Shown: piece by piece, positions 45,851 through 53,129 of the stretch | How positions within the stretch are numbered: the stretch's first letter is position 1 | How the letters are laid out: every line of letters begins with the position of its first letter | Assembly (NCBI GenBank): GCA_934229395.1 | Contig: CAKQDL010000006.1 | Span: 1-56,768, forward strand | DNA: 56,768 nucleotides | DNA from: an uncultured Peptococcaceae bacterium | GTDB taxonomy: Bacteria > Bacillota > Peptococcia > Peptococcales > Peptococcaceae | Direction of reading: 5' to 3' | Program-made: the position numbers and the translations under genes | The notes under the pieces: generated by a model | Seen by the model: only the letters and a program-made list of their open reading frames with translations | What the model was told of the DNA's origin: nothing | The model's database searches: none

Positions 45851-46998
45851 AGCTCCTCCTTTTGTAACTGCTCGAATGTGTCCGTCATAATTTTCACCAT
45901 TGCCGGCTCTGGTTCCTGCTCCATAACCGCAGTATAAAAGCTTTGGAAGAGGTCTATTGGCGAGCGCTTTTCACTTAAAGTAACCGTAGTACTTAGCGGA
46001 CGTTTTTGCAAGGGACATGCTGTACGTTCCAAAAGCATGATGTTTGGGTAAACGTTTTTCAATCTTTGCATTGGCTCAATCAGTGCACCCTCGTCTTCTA
46101 AAACGATGCGCAAATAATCCTCTTGTATGGCTCTGGCCTCTTCTGGCAGGGACAATAGCTGATCCAAATTGCCCTTTAGGGTTACAAGCTTGCGTGGTGC
46201 CTCAAGAGAAATGCTGTTGACCTGTGCCAGACCTTGACCATCCAACTCTATATCTAGCATGACTTTTTTCTGATTTTCCTCAGAAAAAGAATATTGCATC
46301 AAGCTACCTGCGTAGCGAATGTGATCGCCGCCTGCGCGTTGTGCGCCGTGCAAATGCCCCAACGCTACATAATCGAAGTGCGCAAGGGCCTCGCTTTGCC
46401 AATATTCTGTGCCGCCGATGGAGAGCACGCGCTCAGAATCGCACGTTTGCGCCGGTTCGCTTCCTGTTACGACGCCATGGGCCAACAACACATTGCGCGC
46501 CGATGCATCAAGGGTCGTGTGTTGCATCAAATAATCCATGGTCTTGGGATAATCCAGCTCTACAGTTTCCGGCACCATCTGATGCAGAACAGCCAAGTCG
46601 GCATAAGCCATAAGGTAAAAATCCACCGTTCCATCCGCATCATACATACGCACCTTTGGCAAGGGCCAATGAAAGCTCCCCACAAGATGCAGCCCAGCTT
46701 TTGCTTGAATGGCATTGGAAAAGCCAAGGCGTTCGCCACCATCGTGGTTACCACCAATGGCCAAAATGGGCACGCCCTCGTCAAGAACAATTTTGGAGGT
46801 GAAGGCATCAAACAAAGATATCGCTTCAATGGGTGGATTGCGCCTGTCGTAGATATCTCCCGCCAAAATGAGCGCATCCGGTTTGTGTGTATGCACAAGA
46901 TCTGCCACCTGCTCCAAAAGCACGCGCTGATCATCCACCATAGAATAACCATTCACTTTTTTGCCAATGTGTAAATCGGCCAAATGAAATATTCTCAT
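45847..46998 (-). CDS. sbcD: Exonuclease subunit SbcD (Mre11-like)
   Basis: 383 aa metallophosphoesterase. All phosphoesterase motifs are visible in order: HLADLHIGK, ALILAGDIYDRR, AIGGNHDGG, VLLAHGVV and ALGHLHGAQ. The C-terminal capping domain follows. It provides the nuclease centre of the SbcCD complex. DUF445 lies 12 nt upstream and sbcC overlaps downstream. Confidence 0.95.
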   Translation of the reverse strand: MRIFHLADLHIGKKVNGYSMVDDQRVLLEQVADLVHTHKPDALILAGDIYDRRNPPIEAISLFDAFTSKIVLDEGVPILAIGGNHDGGERLGFSNAIQAKAGLHLVGSFHWPLPKVRMYDADGTVDFYLMAYADLAVLHQMVPETVELDYPKTMDYLMQHTTLDASARNVLLAHGVVTGSEPAQTCDSERVLSIGGTEYWQSEALAHFDYVALGHLHGAQRAGGDHIRYAGSLMQYSFSEENQKKVMLDIELDGQGLAQVNSISLEAPRKLVTLKGNLDQLLSLPEEARAIQEDYLRIVLEDEGALIEPMQRLKNVYPNIMLLERTACPLQKRPLSTTVTLSEKRSPIDLFQSFYTAVMEQEPEPAMVKIMTDTFEQLQKEEL

Positions 46999-47010
46999 AC
47001 CTGCTCCTTT

Positions 47011-50000
47011 TTAAAAACCGCCAAGCATCATCGAAAACGCTGCGGCCGGAATAGCCACCACCGCACCAAGCCAGCCCATACGCTCAACGCGCGTAAAATA
47101 AGGCTGCGCCATTTCACGCACCAATTTTTCCAAGGCCTCTGGCGAAAGCCCTGAAACGCGCTCATATACAAGCTCGGGTACGTCAAGCACGGTAAGCAGT
47201 TTGCGTCCTTCTGAAGATACATACGTCCACACAAAGGGTTCAAGATTGTTCCAAATGGTATTAGTATAACTGGTAAGGTGCGTCTTTTCCTCTTCCGTAA
47301 ATACCAAGGCTGCATCAATGCGTTGCCATAAGCCACCCTCTGCCATGCCGAGCAAATCGTCAAACGACAGTTCCTGCATAAACTGATTGGTTGAATGATG
47401 AATGAGCGGCATCGCTTGACGGGCCATGAGGCTCCAATCAAGAGCGCAGGTTGCTCTTTTTAGAGCCGTCTTGACATCATCGTTTTCTATCACCAAAACC
47501 ATAGGCGATGCAGCGCAAACAACGGCTTGAGTGAGCGTTTTTTCTTTTTCTTCTGGCATTGCTTCAAGGGATTGCATCACTGAAAGCATGAGCGTATATA
47601 TACTTTCTTGTGATATGCGCGCAGCCATTTCGCCAATCAAAAGACCATCCTGCGGCGTTACATTGATACCTAGTTCTTTCAAAGAACAGTTTACCAATTT
47701 TTCCTTTGCAAATGTTAGTAGGCCCTCTTTCATCTCTGATTCATGGCGGAAGAAGTAGCCTGGCATCTTTTTATTGATAAACACATCAACCACGCCTGCC
47801 ACCAAAGCATCACCACCAGCGAGCTTGTAGCCAAACTGCAAAGGAAATGGTAAGCGAGAACAAATACTGTCTCCCAAAAAGCCAACAATGTTGCCTGTAC
47901 TTTTTGATAGGTATTCCGGCAAATATTTGTAGAGTGGTTGCAGTTTTTGCCATACATTTTCGGTTTCACACCCACGCAGAGGCACCACAGCATCCAACAT
48001 AGCATTGACACCACACGTCCAAGTTTCTTTTGGAAGGGTGTCGATTTTTTCCTTTATTTTGAGCGATACAGCCTCTGTTTGTGCCTCCTTCGTAGCAAGG
48101 GCACAAATGCCCTTATGCATAAAGCCTGACGATTGCGCCATGCCAAGTATCTGCTCTCCATCTAGTAAGAGAATGCTTTCTTTAGCCGCAAGCGTTTGAA
48201 GCATCGGTGCAATGGTGTCAATACACGAAAAAGTCCTGCCCAACTGCGACAAAGCGAGATTTTTCAAATGAGGCCTAATCATGCCCTCGCGGTACTTGTC
48301 CATGTGATGCAAGCCGGCATACAGTGCTTCATCATAATGCGCGCTGAACGCCCCTGCAACCTTTTGCACCTGTGCCGTCCAAATGGCATCGTTAATAATA
48401 TATTCTTCGGCTAAATCCTGCATTTTATGAGCAAAGCGTTCCTGATTTTTGCAAATAAGCCCTTGCATACCAAACTTTTTTTCGTAAGGCCAAAAAAGAC
48501 CTTTTACGGCCATCACATTGGTCCCGTAGCCAACGGCCCCATACATAGCAGAACGCCCAGCTACCACAGCAGCAATTTGTTCAGGATCCGGCGTCATGCC
48601 GCTAAGCTGCATAGCGCCACCGGTTGCCGCGCCAACGACAGCGCCAATGCCACCACCAAGATAGGCCAAAGGACGCATATCACGCCCCAACACATCCAAA
48701 ACAAGCTGGCGTATTTCTTCTTCACTCAAGTTATCCAGCTGCTCGTGCGTCATTTTTCCCAAAAAAGCGCTCAAATGATTTGTGATCCATCCTTGCAGCC
48801 ATTTTGCAATCTGTCCAAGCGACAGCACATCTCGACTGTCGCAAATAAGTCTAGCAATAGGCGCATGGCAGATATCCATCACAAAGTCATGCACCAGGGT
48901 TTGCATACGCGTATGATCCATATTTTGCGCGTTTAGCCACGCTTCACCCTCATTTGCCCACTTTTCTCGAATGTTTTCATATAATGCGTCGCATTTTTCG
49001 TCAGAGAGAAAGGTCATACCAAGGGGTTGGTTGAGCGGTTTATCTGCCAACGCCTTTAAGTCAGCACCAAGCTTTGCGCCATCATAATGCACTGCCGCCC
49101 AGTCAAAGACTTTGTCCAAGCATTTTTGCCCAATAAGAAGAAAATCGCCCTCGCTTAGCATCGTTTTATGCAAAGAAGCATCCACACAGCGCACCATAAA
49201 GGCTCTTAGTTTCGCATAGCTTTCGTGAACCGCTTCAACAGCCTCTTCATCGTTTGCATCCAGCTGACGCCATGCATCAATACGTTCCACAACCTTAGCG
49301 AGGCACATATTGCTCACTTTTTGGCACCAAACAGCATCCTTTGACGACTGCACAGCCTTGTGAAGCATAGAAGAAAGCCAATCCTCTTCGCCTTCCTTCG
49401 TTGTCATAAACTGTTTGACAAGGTTTGACACCGCCGAAAAAATCGCACTTTTCTCGTCGCCACAATCGCTGATGCTCTCAAGGATCATTTGCTCAATTTC
49501 TTCACGGCTATTAATAAGAACAGGACTTAAAGCCTCAATTAAATTAGCGAGATGGAGGTCTACGAAATCTGGCAGAACGCGTTCAGCAAAACCAAAAAAC
49601 GCTTCTTGCACCATGTTATCTTTCAAAAAAGCAATCAAAGCATCATCTTGGCTCTTATATATAGAAAAAATGAGTTTTTCCACAGCAAGCACAAGCATTT
49701 CACCATCAATAGGGAGTACCTCAGCCAAAGGAAGAACCTTTTCTGTATTCGCCTCATGCATCATACCATCCAGCTTTTGGTGATAATTGGCCCTTTGCTT
49801 CTTAAGCCAAGCCTGCCAATTCTCTGTAGACAGTTCTTCAAAAGGCACACAGAATCCGTCCAGCGCTTTGCCAAAGCCAAGCTCCTTCGGCGTTTTTTCC
49901 GCCACACTGCGAAGCGTTTGCAAAAAAGCCTCCTTGAGCGCCTCATCCTCAAGCATTTTCAAAAGGCGCTGATGTACATAGCTGGCATTAAGCGAGAGGC

Positions 50001-50337
50001 CAGAAAAAGCAGCTTCATCGAGATGCGCATCAATAATATTTTTTAATTGCCCGTCATCAAAATCCGCCAGGCTCTGATCTGATAAAGCGTATGGCACCTC
50101 TTCTGTCACAAGCGTCATAACAAAGTGCGTAAAAAATTCTTCCAGCTCAGGTCGCTTGCGCAAATCATCGAGAACCTCTTGCGAAAAAATTTCTTCTTGT
50201 AAAACACGCACCAATAAATCCGTAAATTGAGCGCGCTCACGCACCACCACACCATTTTTAGAAAACAGCTGACGAATGGCGATATCGTTCGTGCCATAGC
50301 CAGTCAACGCACCCAACAAGGTTTCAATCAAAAACAT
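47011..50337 (-). CDS. Very large protein with two DUF445-like modules
   Basis: 1108 aa, far longer than the ~200-420 aa of usual DUF445 proteins. Module 1 starts at the N-terminus: LLGALTGYGTNDIAIRQLF matches the DUF445 opening (a small-residue TM then TN.LAI..LF). Module 2 starts at about residue 565: GGGIGAVVGAATGGAMQL, then MYGAVGYGTNVMAVKGLFWP and QERFAHKMQDLAE. The rest is helical and rich in Leu/Ala/Glu. A final hydrophobic segment (WLGAVVAIPAAAFSMMLGGF) closes the protein, as in the family. DUF445 function is unknown; membrane tethering is likely. It heads the DUF445-sbcD-sbcC-rluA-cca cluster. GAAAGGA lies ahead of the ATG. Confidence 0.85.
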   Translation of the reverse strand: MFLIETLLGALTGYGTNDIAIRQLFSKNGVVVRERAQFTDLLVRVLQEEIFSQEVLDDLRKRPELEEFFTHFVMTLVTEEVPYALSDQSLADFDDGQLKNIIDAHLDEAAFSGLSLNASYVHQRLLKMLEDEALKEAFLQTLRSVAEKTPKELGFGKALDGFCVPFEELSTENWQAWLKKQRANYHQKLDGMMHEANTEKVLPLAEVLPIDGEMLVLAVEKLIFSIYKSQDDALIAFLKDNMVQEAFFGFAERVLPDFVDLHLANLIEALSPVLINSREEIEQMILESISDCGDEKSAIFSAVSNLVKQFMTTKEGEEDWLSSMLHKAVQSSKDAVWCQKVSNMCLAKVVERIDAWRQLDANDEEAVEAVHESYAKLRAFMVRCVDASLHKTMLSEGDFLLIGQKCLDKVFDWAAVHYDGAKLGADLKALADKPLNQPLGMTFLSDEKCDALYENIREKWANEGEAWLNAQNMDHTRMQTLVHDFVMDICHAPIARLICDSRDVLSLGQIAKWLQGWITNHLSAFLGKMTHEQLDNLSEEEIRQLVLDVLGRDMRPLAYLGGGIGAVVGAATGGAMQLSGMTPDPEQIAAVVAGRSAMYGAVGYGTNVMAVKGLFWPYEKKFGMQGLICKNQERFAHKMQDLAEEYIINDAIWTAQVQKVAGAFSAHYDEALYAGLHHMDKYREGMIRPHLKNLALSQLGRTFSCIDTIAPMLQTLAAKESILLLDGEQILGMAQSSGFMHKGICALATKEAQTEAVSLKIKEKIDTLPKETWTCGVNAMLDAVVPLRGCETENVWQKLQPLYKYLPEYLSKSTGNIVGFLGDSICSRLPFPLQFGYKLAGGDALVAGVVDVFINKKMPGYFFRHESEMKEGLLTFAKEKLVNCSLKELGINVTPQDGLLIGEMAARISQESIYTLMLSVMQSLEAMPEEKEKTLTQAVVCAASPMVLVIENDDVKTALKRATCALDWSLMARQAMPLIHHSTNQFMQELSFDDLLGMAEGGLWQRIDAALVFTEEEKTHLTSYTNTIWNNLEPFVWTYVSSEGRKLLTVLDVPELVYERVSGLSPEALEKLVREMAQPYFTRVERMGWLGAVVAIPAAAFSMMLGGF

Positions 50338-50354
50338 GGGCCCAATCCTTTCTA

Positions 50355-50383
50355 TTGATAGTTTTCAGATTCAATGATATAAT
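50355..50383 (+). promoter_or_regulatory. Promoter of ssrA
   Basis: TTGATA (50355-50360), exactly 17-nt spacer, TATAAT (50378-50383). It lies 45 nt upstream of the mature tmRNA 5' end, leaving a short 5' leader for RNase P processing. Confidence 0.85.
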
Positions 50384-50412
50384 ATTATAGCACAGCTGAT
50401 AGGTAATTACAG
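50384..50412 (-). promoter_or_regulatory. Candidate promoter of the DUF445-sbcDC cluster, sharing a palindromic -10 with ssrA
   Basis: The twelve bases TATAATATTATA (50378-50389) form a perfect palindrome. The minus-strand reading gives a second TATAAT (50384-50389), and a weak -35, CTGTAA, lies 17 nt away (50407-50412). This could launch the DUF445 cluster back to back with ssrA. The -35 matches consensus at only three positions. Confidence 0.5.
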
Positions 50413-50427
50413 CATGTGACGCAATCC

Positions 50428-50777
50428 GGGGATGTAATGGTTTCGACGGGGGATTGCGGCGTTCTTGTAAGCGTATCGAGTTTTGCATGATCTCGTAAAA
50501 TTGTGCACCTAAATTTTAAACGCTAAAAATAATAACTTAGCTTTTGCAGCGTAAGCTGTAAACATCCTACCCGCTGCGCCTGAGGTGCGGGATAGGGTGC
50601 CAAATCATCAGGCTACCAAATGACCATCGCAGAATAATCATTTTGGGAAATTTATTCCGCTCGCAAAACGGCAGTTTGATTGTGGACGTTCGTCTTGTTA
50701 AACTAAAACATAATCTACATACGTAGAAAGCTCGAAGGCTGGTCTTTCGGACAGGGGTTCGACTCCCCTCATCTCCA
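50428..50777 (+). ncRNA. ssrA: tmRNA (ssrA)
   Basis: Starts GGGGATGTAATGGTTTCGAC and ends GGGGTTCGACTCCCC-TCATCTCC-A. The ends GGGGATG and CATCTCC form the acceptor stem (one G-U), with a T-loop TTCGA just before. The tag reading frame is at 50522-50554: resume codon GCT, peptide AKNNNLAFAA, stop TAA, to which the charged Ala is added first. CCA is not encoded. It rescues stalled ribosomes with SmpB, whose gene is not in the window. The tag ends AFAA instead of the common ALAA. Confidence 0.96.
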
Positions 50778-50886
50778 TAATAAAATAGTGTAAAGTCTGA
50801 AAAGGCTTGGTTGGGCGGTTTTGGTGGTTTGAACATCCGCGAAAAAGCGGTAAAATTCGATAAACACATCCCCAAAACCTCCCCAC

Positions 50887-50926
50887 AAAAAATAAGCACC
50901 TCTTTTTGAAGTGCTTATTTTTTTGT
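50887..50926 (+). terminator. Terminator after ssrA
   Basis: AATAAGCAC...GTGCTTATT stem followed by TTTTTTG, about 110 nt past the tmRNA. Before it lies a small CCGC-GAAAAA-GCGG hairpin. Confidence 0.85.
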
Positions 50927-50929
50927 TTA

Positions 50930-51144
50930 TATACCACCCACACAGCAAGCATGTAAAAAAAACAGTGCATTTGACATTAAGGTATCACCACAGAAAAGTG
51001 TCCCACCGCTGCGCAGAAGTTTTTGTTATGTGTTTGTTTTTTTTTAGCAGCTTGCCTACTCTTTTTAAGTTACGCCTGCTTACAATACTCCACCGCCACC
51101 ACGCTGCATATGCGCAGCGTAGGGAGGCATCATTTTGCAACACT
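50930..51144. other. Non-coding stretch between ssrA terminator and the prophage remnant
   Basis: No credible gene is seen here. It has a perfect-arm palindrome ACGCTGC-ATATGC-GCAGCGT (51101-51120) and a T-rich run near 51040. ssrA 3' ends are common tyrosine-integrase attachment sites, so this stretch might hold the old junction, but no core repeat of the tmRNA end is found nearby. Confidence 0.4.
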
Positions 51145-51342
51145 TTATTCAGTCAATTCTTTTTCCCTAGCGTCAATCATCGCACGAAGCTCTTGCAAGT
51201 CCTCGATGGTCGCCTTGTTTCTAATGAACGACCGTGCCGACGAACGCGACGACAAGTAGCTCCTACGCTCCTTGTTTTTTTCATTCCAACGCTTTTGCGC
51301 CTCTGGGTCATAGACCGATTCGCGCTTCTTCGTCTCAGCCAT
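51145..51342 (-). CDS. 65-aa protein, paralog A of a mobile-element-associated pair
   Basis: MAETKKRESVYDPEAQKRWNE... It aligns over its full length, without gaps, with the 65-aa ORF at 53130-53327: KRE.VY.P.A.K.WN..NKE.R.YL..R.SAR.FIR.KAT..DL.EL...I. Highly charged, helical, no membrane segment. Similar proteins are known as uncharacterised families in Bacillota phages and mobile elements; I know no function. AAGGGA lies 9 nt before the ATG, inside the overlapping tiny ORF upstream (TAAATG junction). Confidence 0.8.
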   Translation of the reverse strand: MAETKKRESVYDPEAQKRWNEKNKERRSYLSSRSSARSFIRNKATIEDLQELRAMIDAREKELTE

Positions 51343-51444
51343 TTAAAACAATCCCTTCATGATAAAATAGAACCAAACCAAGCCAACGCCAAGCAATGCC
51401 AAGCTACCAATGAGCTTCAATATTTCAATAGTCCATTCTTTCAT
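51343..51444 (-). CDS. 33-aa single-TM peptide
   Basis: A tiny ORF, MKEWTIEILKLIGSLALLGV then GLVWFYFIMKGLF, with one predicted TM helix (residues 9-29) between charged ends. It sits directly against the 65-aa gene (TAAATG), suggesting coupled translation. No clear ribosome binding site is visible, so it could be non-genic, but the amphipathic/TM pattern is typical of small phage membrane proteins. Single-TM peptides next to cytosolic partners also occur in type I toxins. Confidence 0.45.
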   Translation of the reverse strand: MKEWTIEILKLIGSLALLGVGLVWFYFIMKGLF

Positions 51445-51482
51445 TGTTATTCGATGGGCAATCTGTTATATTTAAACTAGAG

Positions 51483-51508
51483 AGAGGCCGAAGCCTCATC
51501 TCCAGCTT
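51483..51508 (-). terminator. Hairpin after the short-peptide locus
   Basis: Minus-strand GAGA-U-GAGGC-UUCG-GCCUC-UCUC, a nine-pair stem with one bulge and a UUCG loop. The following T tract is weak, so it may be a 3' stabiliser rather than a strong terminator. It is about 10 nt past the end of the 51516-51648 frame. Confidence 0.55.
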
Positions 51509-51515
51509 TTAGGTT

Positions 51516-51648
51516 TTACGGAAGTATCGACATTATTATCTCTAGTAGATATTTAATCGCTGTCAGCAATACATCCGTTACAATCACCAGCTTAGAGAGT
51601 TCCGCGACGAGCTTTCTAAGCTTTTTTATTTTTTTGATTGCCTTCATC
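51516..51648 (-). pseudogene. Small basic/hydrophobic peptide ORF, apparently frameshifted
   Basis: The ATG at 51648 is preceded by GGAGGAGGTGAACAAG, an excellent ribosome binding site, and a near-consensus promoter lies upstream (51674-51702). The frame gives only 18 aa, MKAIKKIKKLRKLVAETL. Dropping one A from GGAAAC (about 51599-51603) would join it to the next frame: residues LSKLVIVTDVLLTAIKYLL then EIIMSILP, a 43-aa peptide with a basic head and hydrophobic tail. Whether the shift is real decay, programmed, or not a gene at all cannot be settled here. The layout resembles small membrane-acting toxins. Confidence 0.4.
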
Positions 51649-51673
51649 TTGTTCACCTCCTCCCTATGTTTAT

Positions 51674-51702
51674 ATATTATCATATTGCGTGTAATATGTC
51701 AA
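51674..51702 (-). promoter_or_regulatory. Promoter with palindromic spacer, small-peptide locus
   Basis: TTGACA (51697-51702, minus strand), 17-nt spacer, TAATAT (51674-51679). The spacer and -35 edge hold CATATT-GCGTGT-AATATG (51681-51698), a perfect 6-bp inverted repeat. A repressor bound there would block RNA polymerase. Confidence 0.7.
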
Positions 51703-51722
51703 CCAGTTTTATATATTTCGCA

Positions 51723-51756
51723 CTAAAAAAGACCTTTTAACGACATGTCTAGGTCG
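51723..51756 (-). terminator. Terminator after the antirepressor gene
   Basis: GACCT...AGGTC stem (51731-51755) followed on the minus strand by TTTTTT. It lies 25-55 nt past the stop of the antirepressor gene. Confidence 0.65.
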
Positions 51757-51779
51757 AGTGGTTTCCCGCTATAATTCAC

Positions 51780-52706
51780 TTATCTTGACCAATAACGCTT
51801 CGCCTCATTCAAGGCATGGTTCTTATTCCACCCCTCCAGTGAGTTGATGTCCCAGTTGGACGTCACCCCATTGAATCCTGCACACTTATAATTCCATAAT
51901 CCAATGTCAATCAACAGCGCCGTCACCGCCTTAAGATTCATCTCCTTCACCACAGGGTCCTTAATCTCCTTTGCAATACTAAAAAGCAAATCTGCCTGAC
52001 GCACCGCAAACCGCATATCCTCATGATCCAACGCATGGTCAGGCATAAAATATGCATCCAACAACGGCTGGCAATCACCACGCCCAGCCTTCTGTAACAC
52101 CGTCTCCACATCATGGCGATACAACACAACCATCTTGCTCGCCGTATTTTGGATGGCATTTTCACGCTTAAAAGCCCGCAAATGCGCCCCCTCCAAACAC
52201 ACACCGCAAACATCACACTGCGCATACAAATACGACACATCCGCACGAGGACAATCAAGCAACTGTGCCACATCCCTCGTTGTCATCACTGGCACCCCGT
52301 TCCACGTCTTACGCGCTGGTGTCGGCTTTTCCATCGGCAACTGCTGTTGGATTGGCTTTGACACATTAGCAAGCGCCGCTTCCATCTCATTGAACTTCTG
52401 AATGTACGCCCACTTGAAATCGTTGTACCCTTGAATATTGAACATGTAGAGTGTGAAGCCATCTTTGGTAAGAAGGTATTCACGGTACTTGCGTTTCTGG
52501 TTGGCAACGCTATACGTCGCAGGAATGATATTTGCTTTGATATCGCAGTTTTTTAGAGAGCCGAAATCTCGGCTTTCTAAAATTTGGTCTAAGCTATTAA
52601 GTACATGCTTATGTTTTTTGTTCAAACCTTCTGCAACTCTACGGCTCGAAACAACAACACCATACTGTGGATTATTTTCTAATTGAACATTAACGACTTG
52701 GTTCAT
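51780..52706 (-). CDS. Phage Rha-type antirepressor/regulatory protein
   Basis: 308 aa. The N-terminal Rha domain is clear: VVVSSRRVAEGLNKKHKHVL (about residues 18-37), then YLLTKDGFTLYMFNIQGYND and WAYIQKFNEME. The C-terminal half is a separate domain with WNGVPVMTTRDVAQLLDCPR (about 135-154), Cys residues (CDVCGVC), and helical segments ending NWDINSLEGWNKNHAL. Rha proteins interfere with phage growth or act in phage regulation; the second domain is one I cannot name. GAAAGGA sits 9 nt before the ATG, inside repeated sites that could control it. Confidence 0.8.
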   Translation of the reverse strand: MNQVVNVQLENNPQYGVVVSSRRVAEGLNKKHKHVLNSLDQILESRDFGSLKNCDIKANIIPATYSVANQKRKYREYLLTKDGFTLYMFNIQGYNDFKWAYIQKFNEMEAALANVSKPIQQQLPMEKPTPARKTWNGVPVMTTRDVAQLLDCPRADVSYLYAQCDVCGVCLEGAHLRAFKRENAIQNTASKMVVLYRHDVETVLQKAGRGDCQPLLDAYFMPDHALDHEDMRFAVRQADLLFSIAKEIKDPVVKEMNLKAVTALLIDIGLWNYKCAGFNGVTSNWDINSLEGWNKNHALNEAKRYWSR

Positions 52707-52715
52707 CTATATCTG

Positions 52716-52774
52716 TCCTTTCTTGAAGGAAAGGAATCCAATATGATATAATATTTCACGAAAGGATTCCTTTC
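52716..52774 (-). repeat. GAAAGGA/TCCTTTC half-site array in the antirepressor leader
   Basis: Four half-sites are seen on the plus strand: TCCTTTC (52716-52722), GAAAGGA (52729-52735), GAAAGGA (52760-52766) and TCCTTTC (52768-52774). They make two inverted repeats, and an 11-bp perfect repeat GAAAGGAATCC (52729-52739) with GGATTCCTTTC (52764-52774). The array covers the antirepressor ribosome binding site and an AT-rich, -10-like region. Confidence 0.75.
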
Positions 52775-52789
52775 ATGCTTGTGAGATAA

Positions 52790-52819
52790 TCGCGTATCTT
52801 TCCACGGACGGCGGTTATC
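52790..52819 (-). terminator. Possible hairpin at the end of the RHH gene leader (GAGATAA/TTATCTC)
   Basis: GAGATAA...TTATCTC inverted repeat (about 52782-52818) separates the RHH stop from the antirepressor leader. The T tract lies on neither side clearly, so a terminator role is tentative; it may instead be an RNA stability element. Confidence 0.3.
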
Positions 52820-53011
52820 TCATTTTTCTTTTTTAAGGAGGCTTTCCATCAAAAGGTCAATCCCTTTTAATACAGTATTTGTACGGGTATCATCAAGCAA
52901 ATCTGCACATCGTTGAATTTTATCTAACTCGTCTTGAGTCATTCTCATTTGAATTGTTTTATTTCTAGGGTTTTCGATTGGTGGTCTGCCCATTTTCTTA
53001 ACGGTCATCAT
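52820..53011 (-). CDS. Small ribbon-helix-helix DNA-binding protein
   Basis: 63 aa from the tandem ATG ATG at 53011, preceded by GAGGTGACA. The stretch KTIQMRMTQDELDKIQRCAD is an RHH pattern: one beta-strand (KTIQMRM), two helices with TQDELDKIQ and NTVLKGIDLLME. MGRPP near the N-terminus is a frequent lead-in of Arc/CopG-type proteins. It probably represses its own promoter, where a large inverted repeat flanks the -10 (53022-53064). It could also be the repressor for the other palindrome-bearing promoters here. Confidence 0.8.
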   Translation of the reverse strand: MMTVKKMGRPPIENPRNKTIQMRMTQDELDKIQRCADLLDDTRTNTVLKGIDLLMESLLKKEK

Positions 53012-53021
53012 TGTCACCTCA

Positions 53022-53068
53022 CTTATTGCCGTTACATTAAGCATATTATTGTAACCGCAATAAGTCAA
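53022..53068 (-). promoter_or_regulatory. Autoregulated-looking promoter of the RHH gene
   Basis: TTGACT (53063-53068, minus strand), 17-nt spacer, TATGCT (53040-53045). A 14-bp inverted repeat with one mismatch, CTTATTGCCGTTAC (53022-53035) and GTAACCGCAATAAG (53051-53064), brackets the -10. This fits a repressor dimer pair binding over the promoter. Confidence 0.75.
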
Positions 53069-53083
53069 CCCCCAATTTATAGC

Positions 53084-53122
53084 GCATAAAAAATAATCCC
53101 ACCTACAACAGACGGGATTATT
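53084..53122 (-). terminator. Terminator after paralog B
   Basis: AAATAATCCC...GGGATTATT stem, followed by TTTTT on the minus strand, 10 nt past the stop of the 65-aa gene. Confidence 0.88.
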
Positions 53123-53129
53123 TACGTAT

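Noticed and set aside
50567..50970. Minus-strand open frames across the tmRNA
   Set aside because: They are antisense to the secure ssrA gene and its terminator, with no recognisable protein features.
50978..51000. Possible plus-strand promoter TTGACA-like near 50970
   Set aside because: TTGACATTAAGG lacks a good -10 at the right distance and no gene follows on that strand.
50767..51504. Eleven-base match CCTCATCTCCA between the tmRNA 3' end (50767-50777) and 51494-51504, seen as a possible att repeat
   Set aside because: The second copy is part of a hairpin (GAGGC-TTCG-GCCTC). The match is short and no integrase is present between them, so chance is likely; it stays as a weak possibility only.
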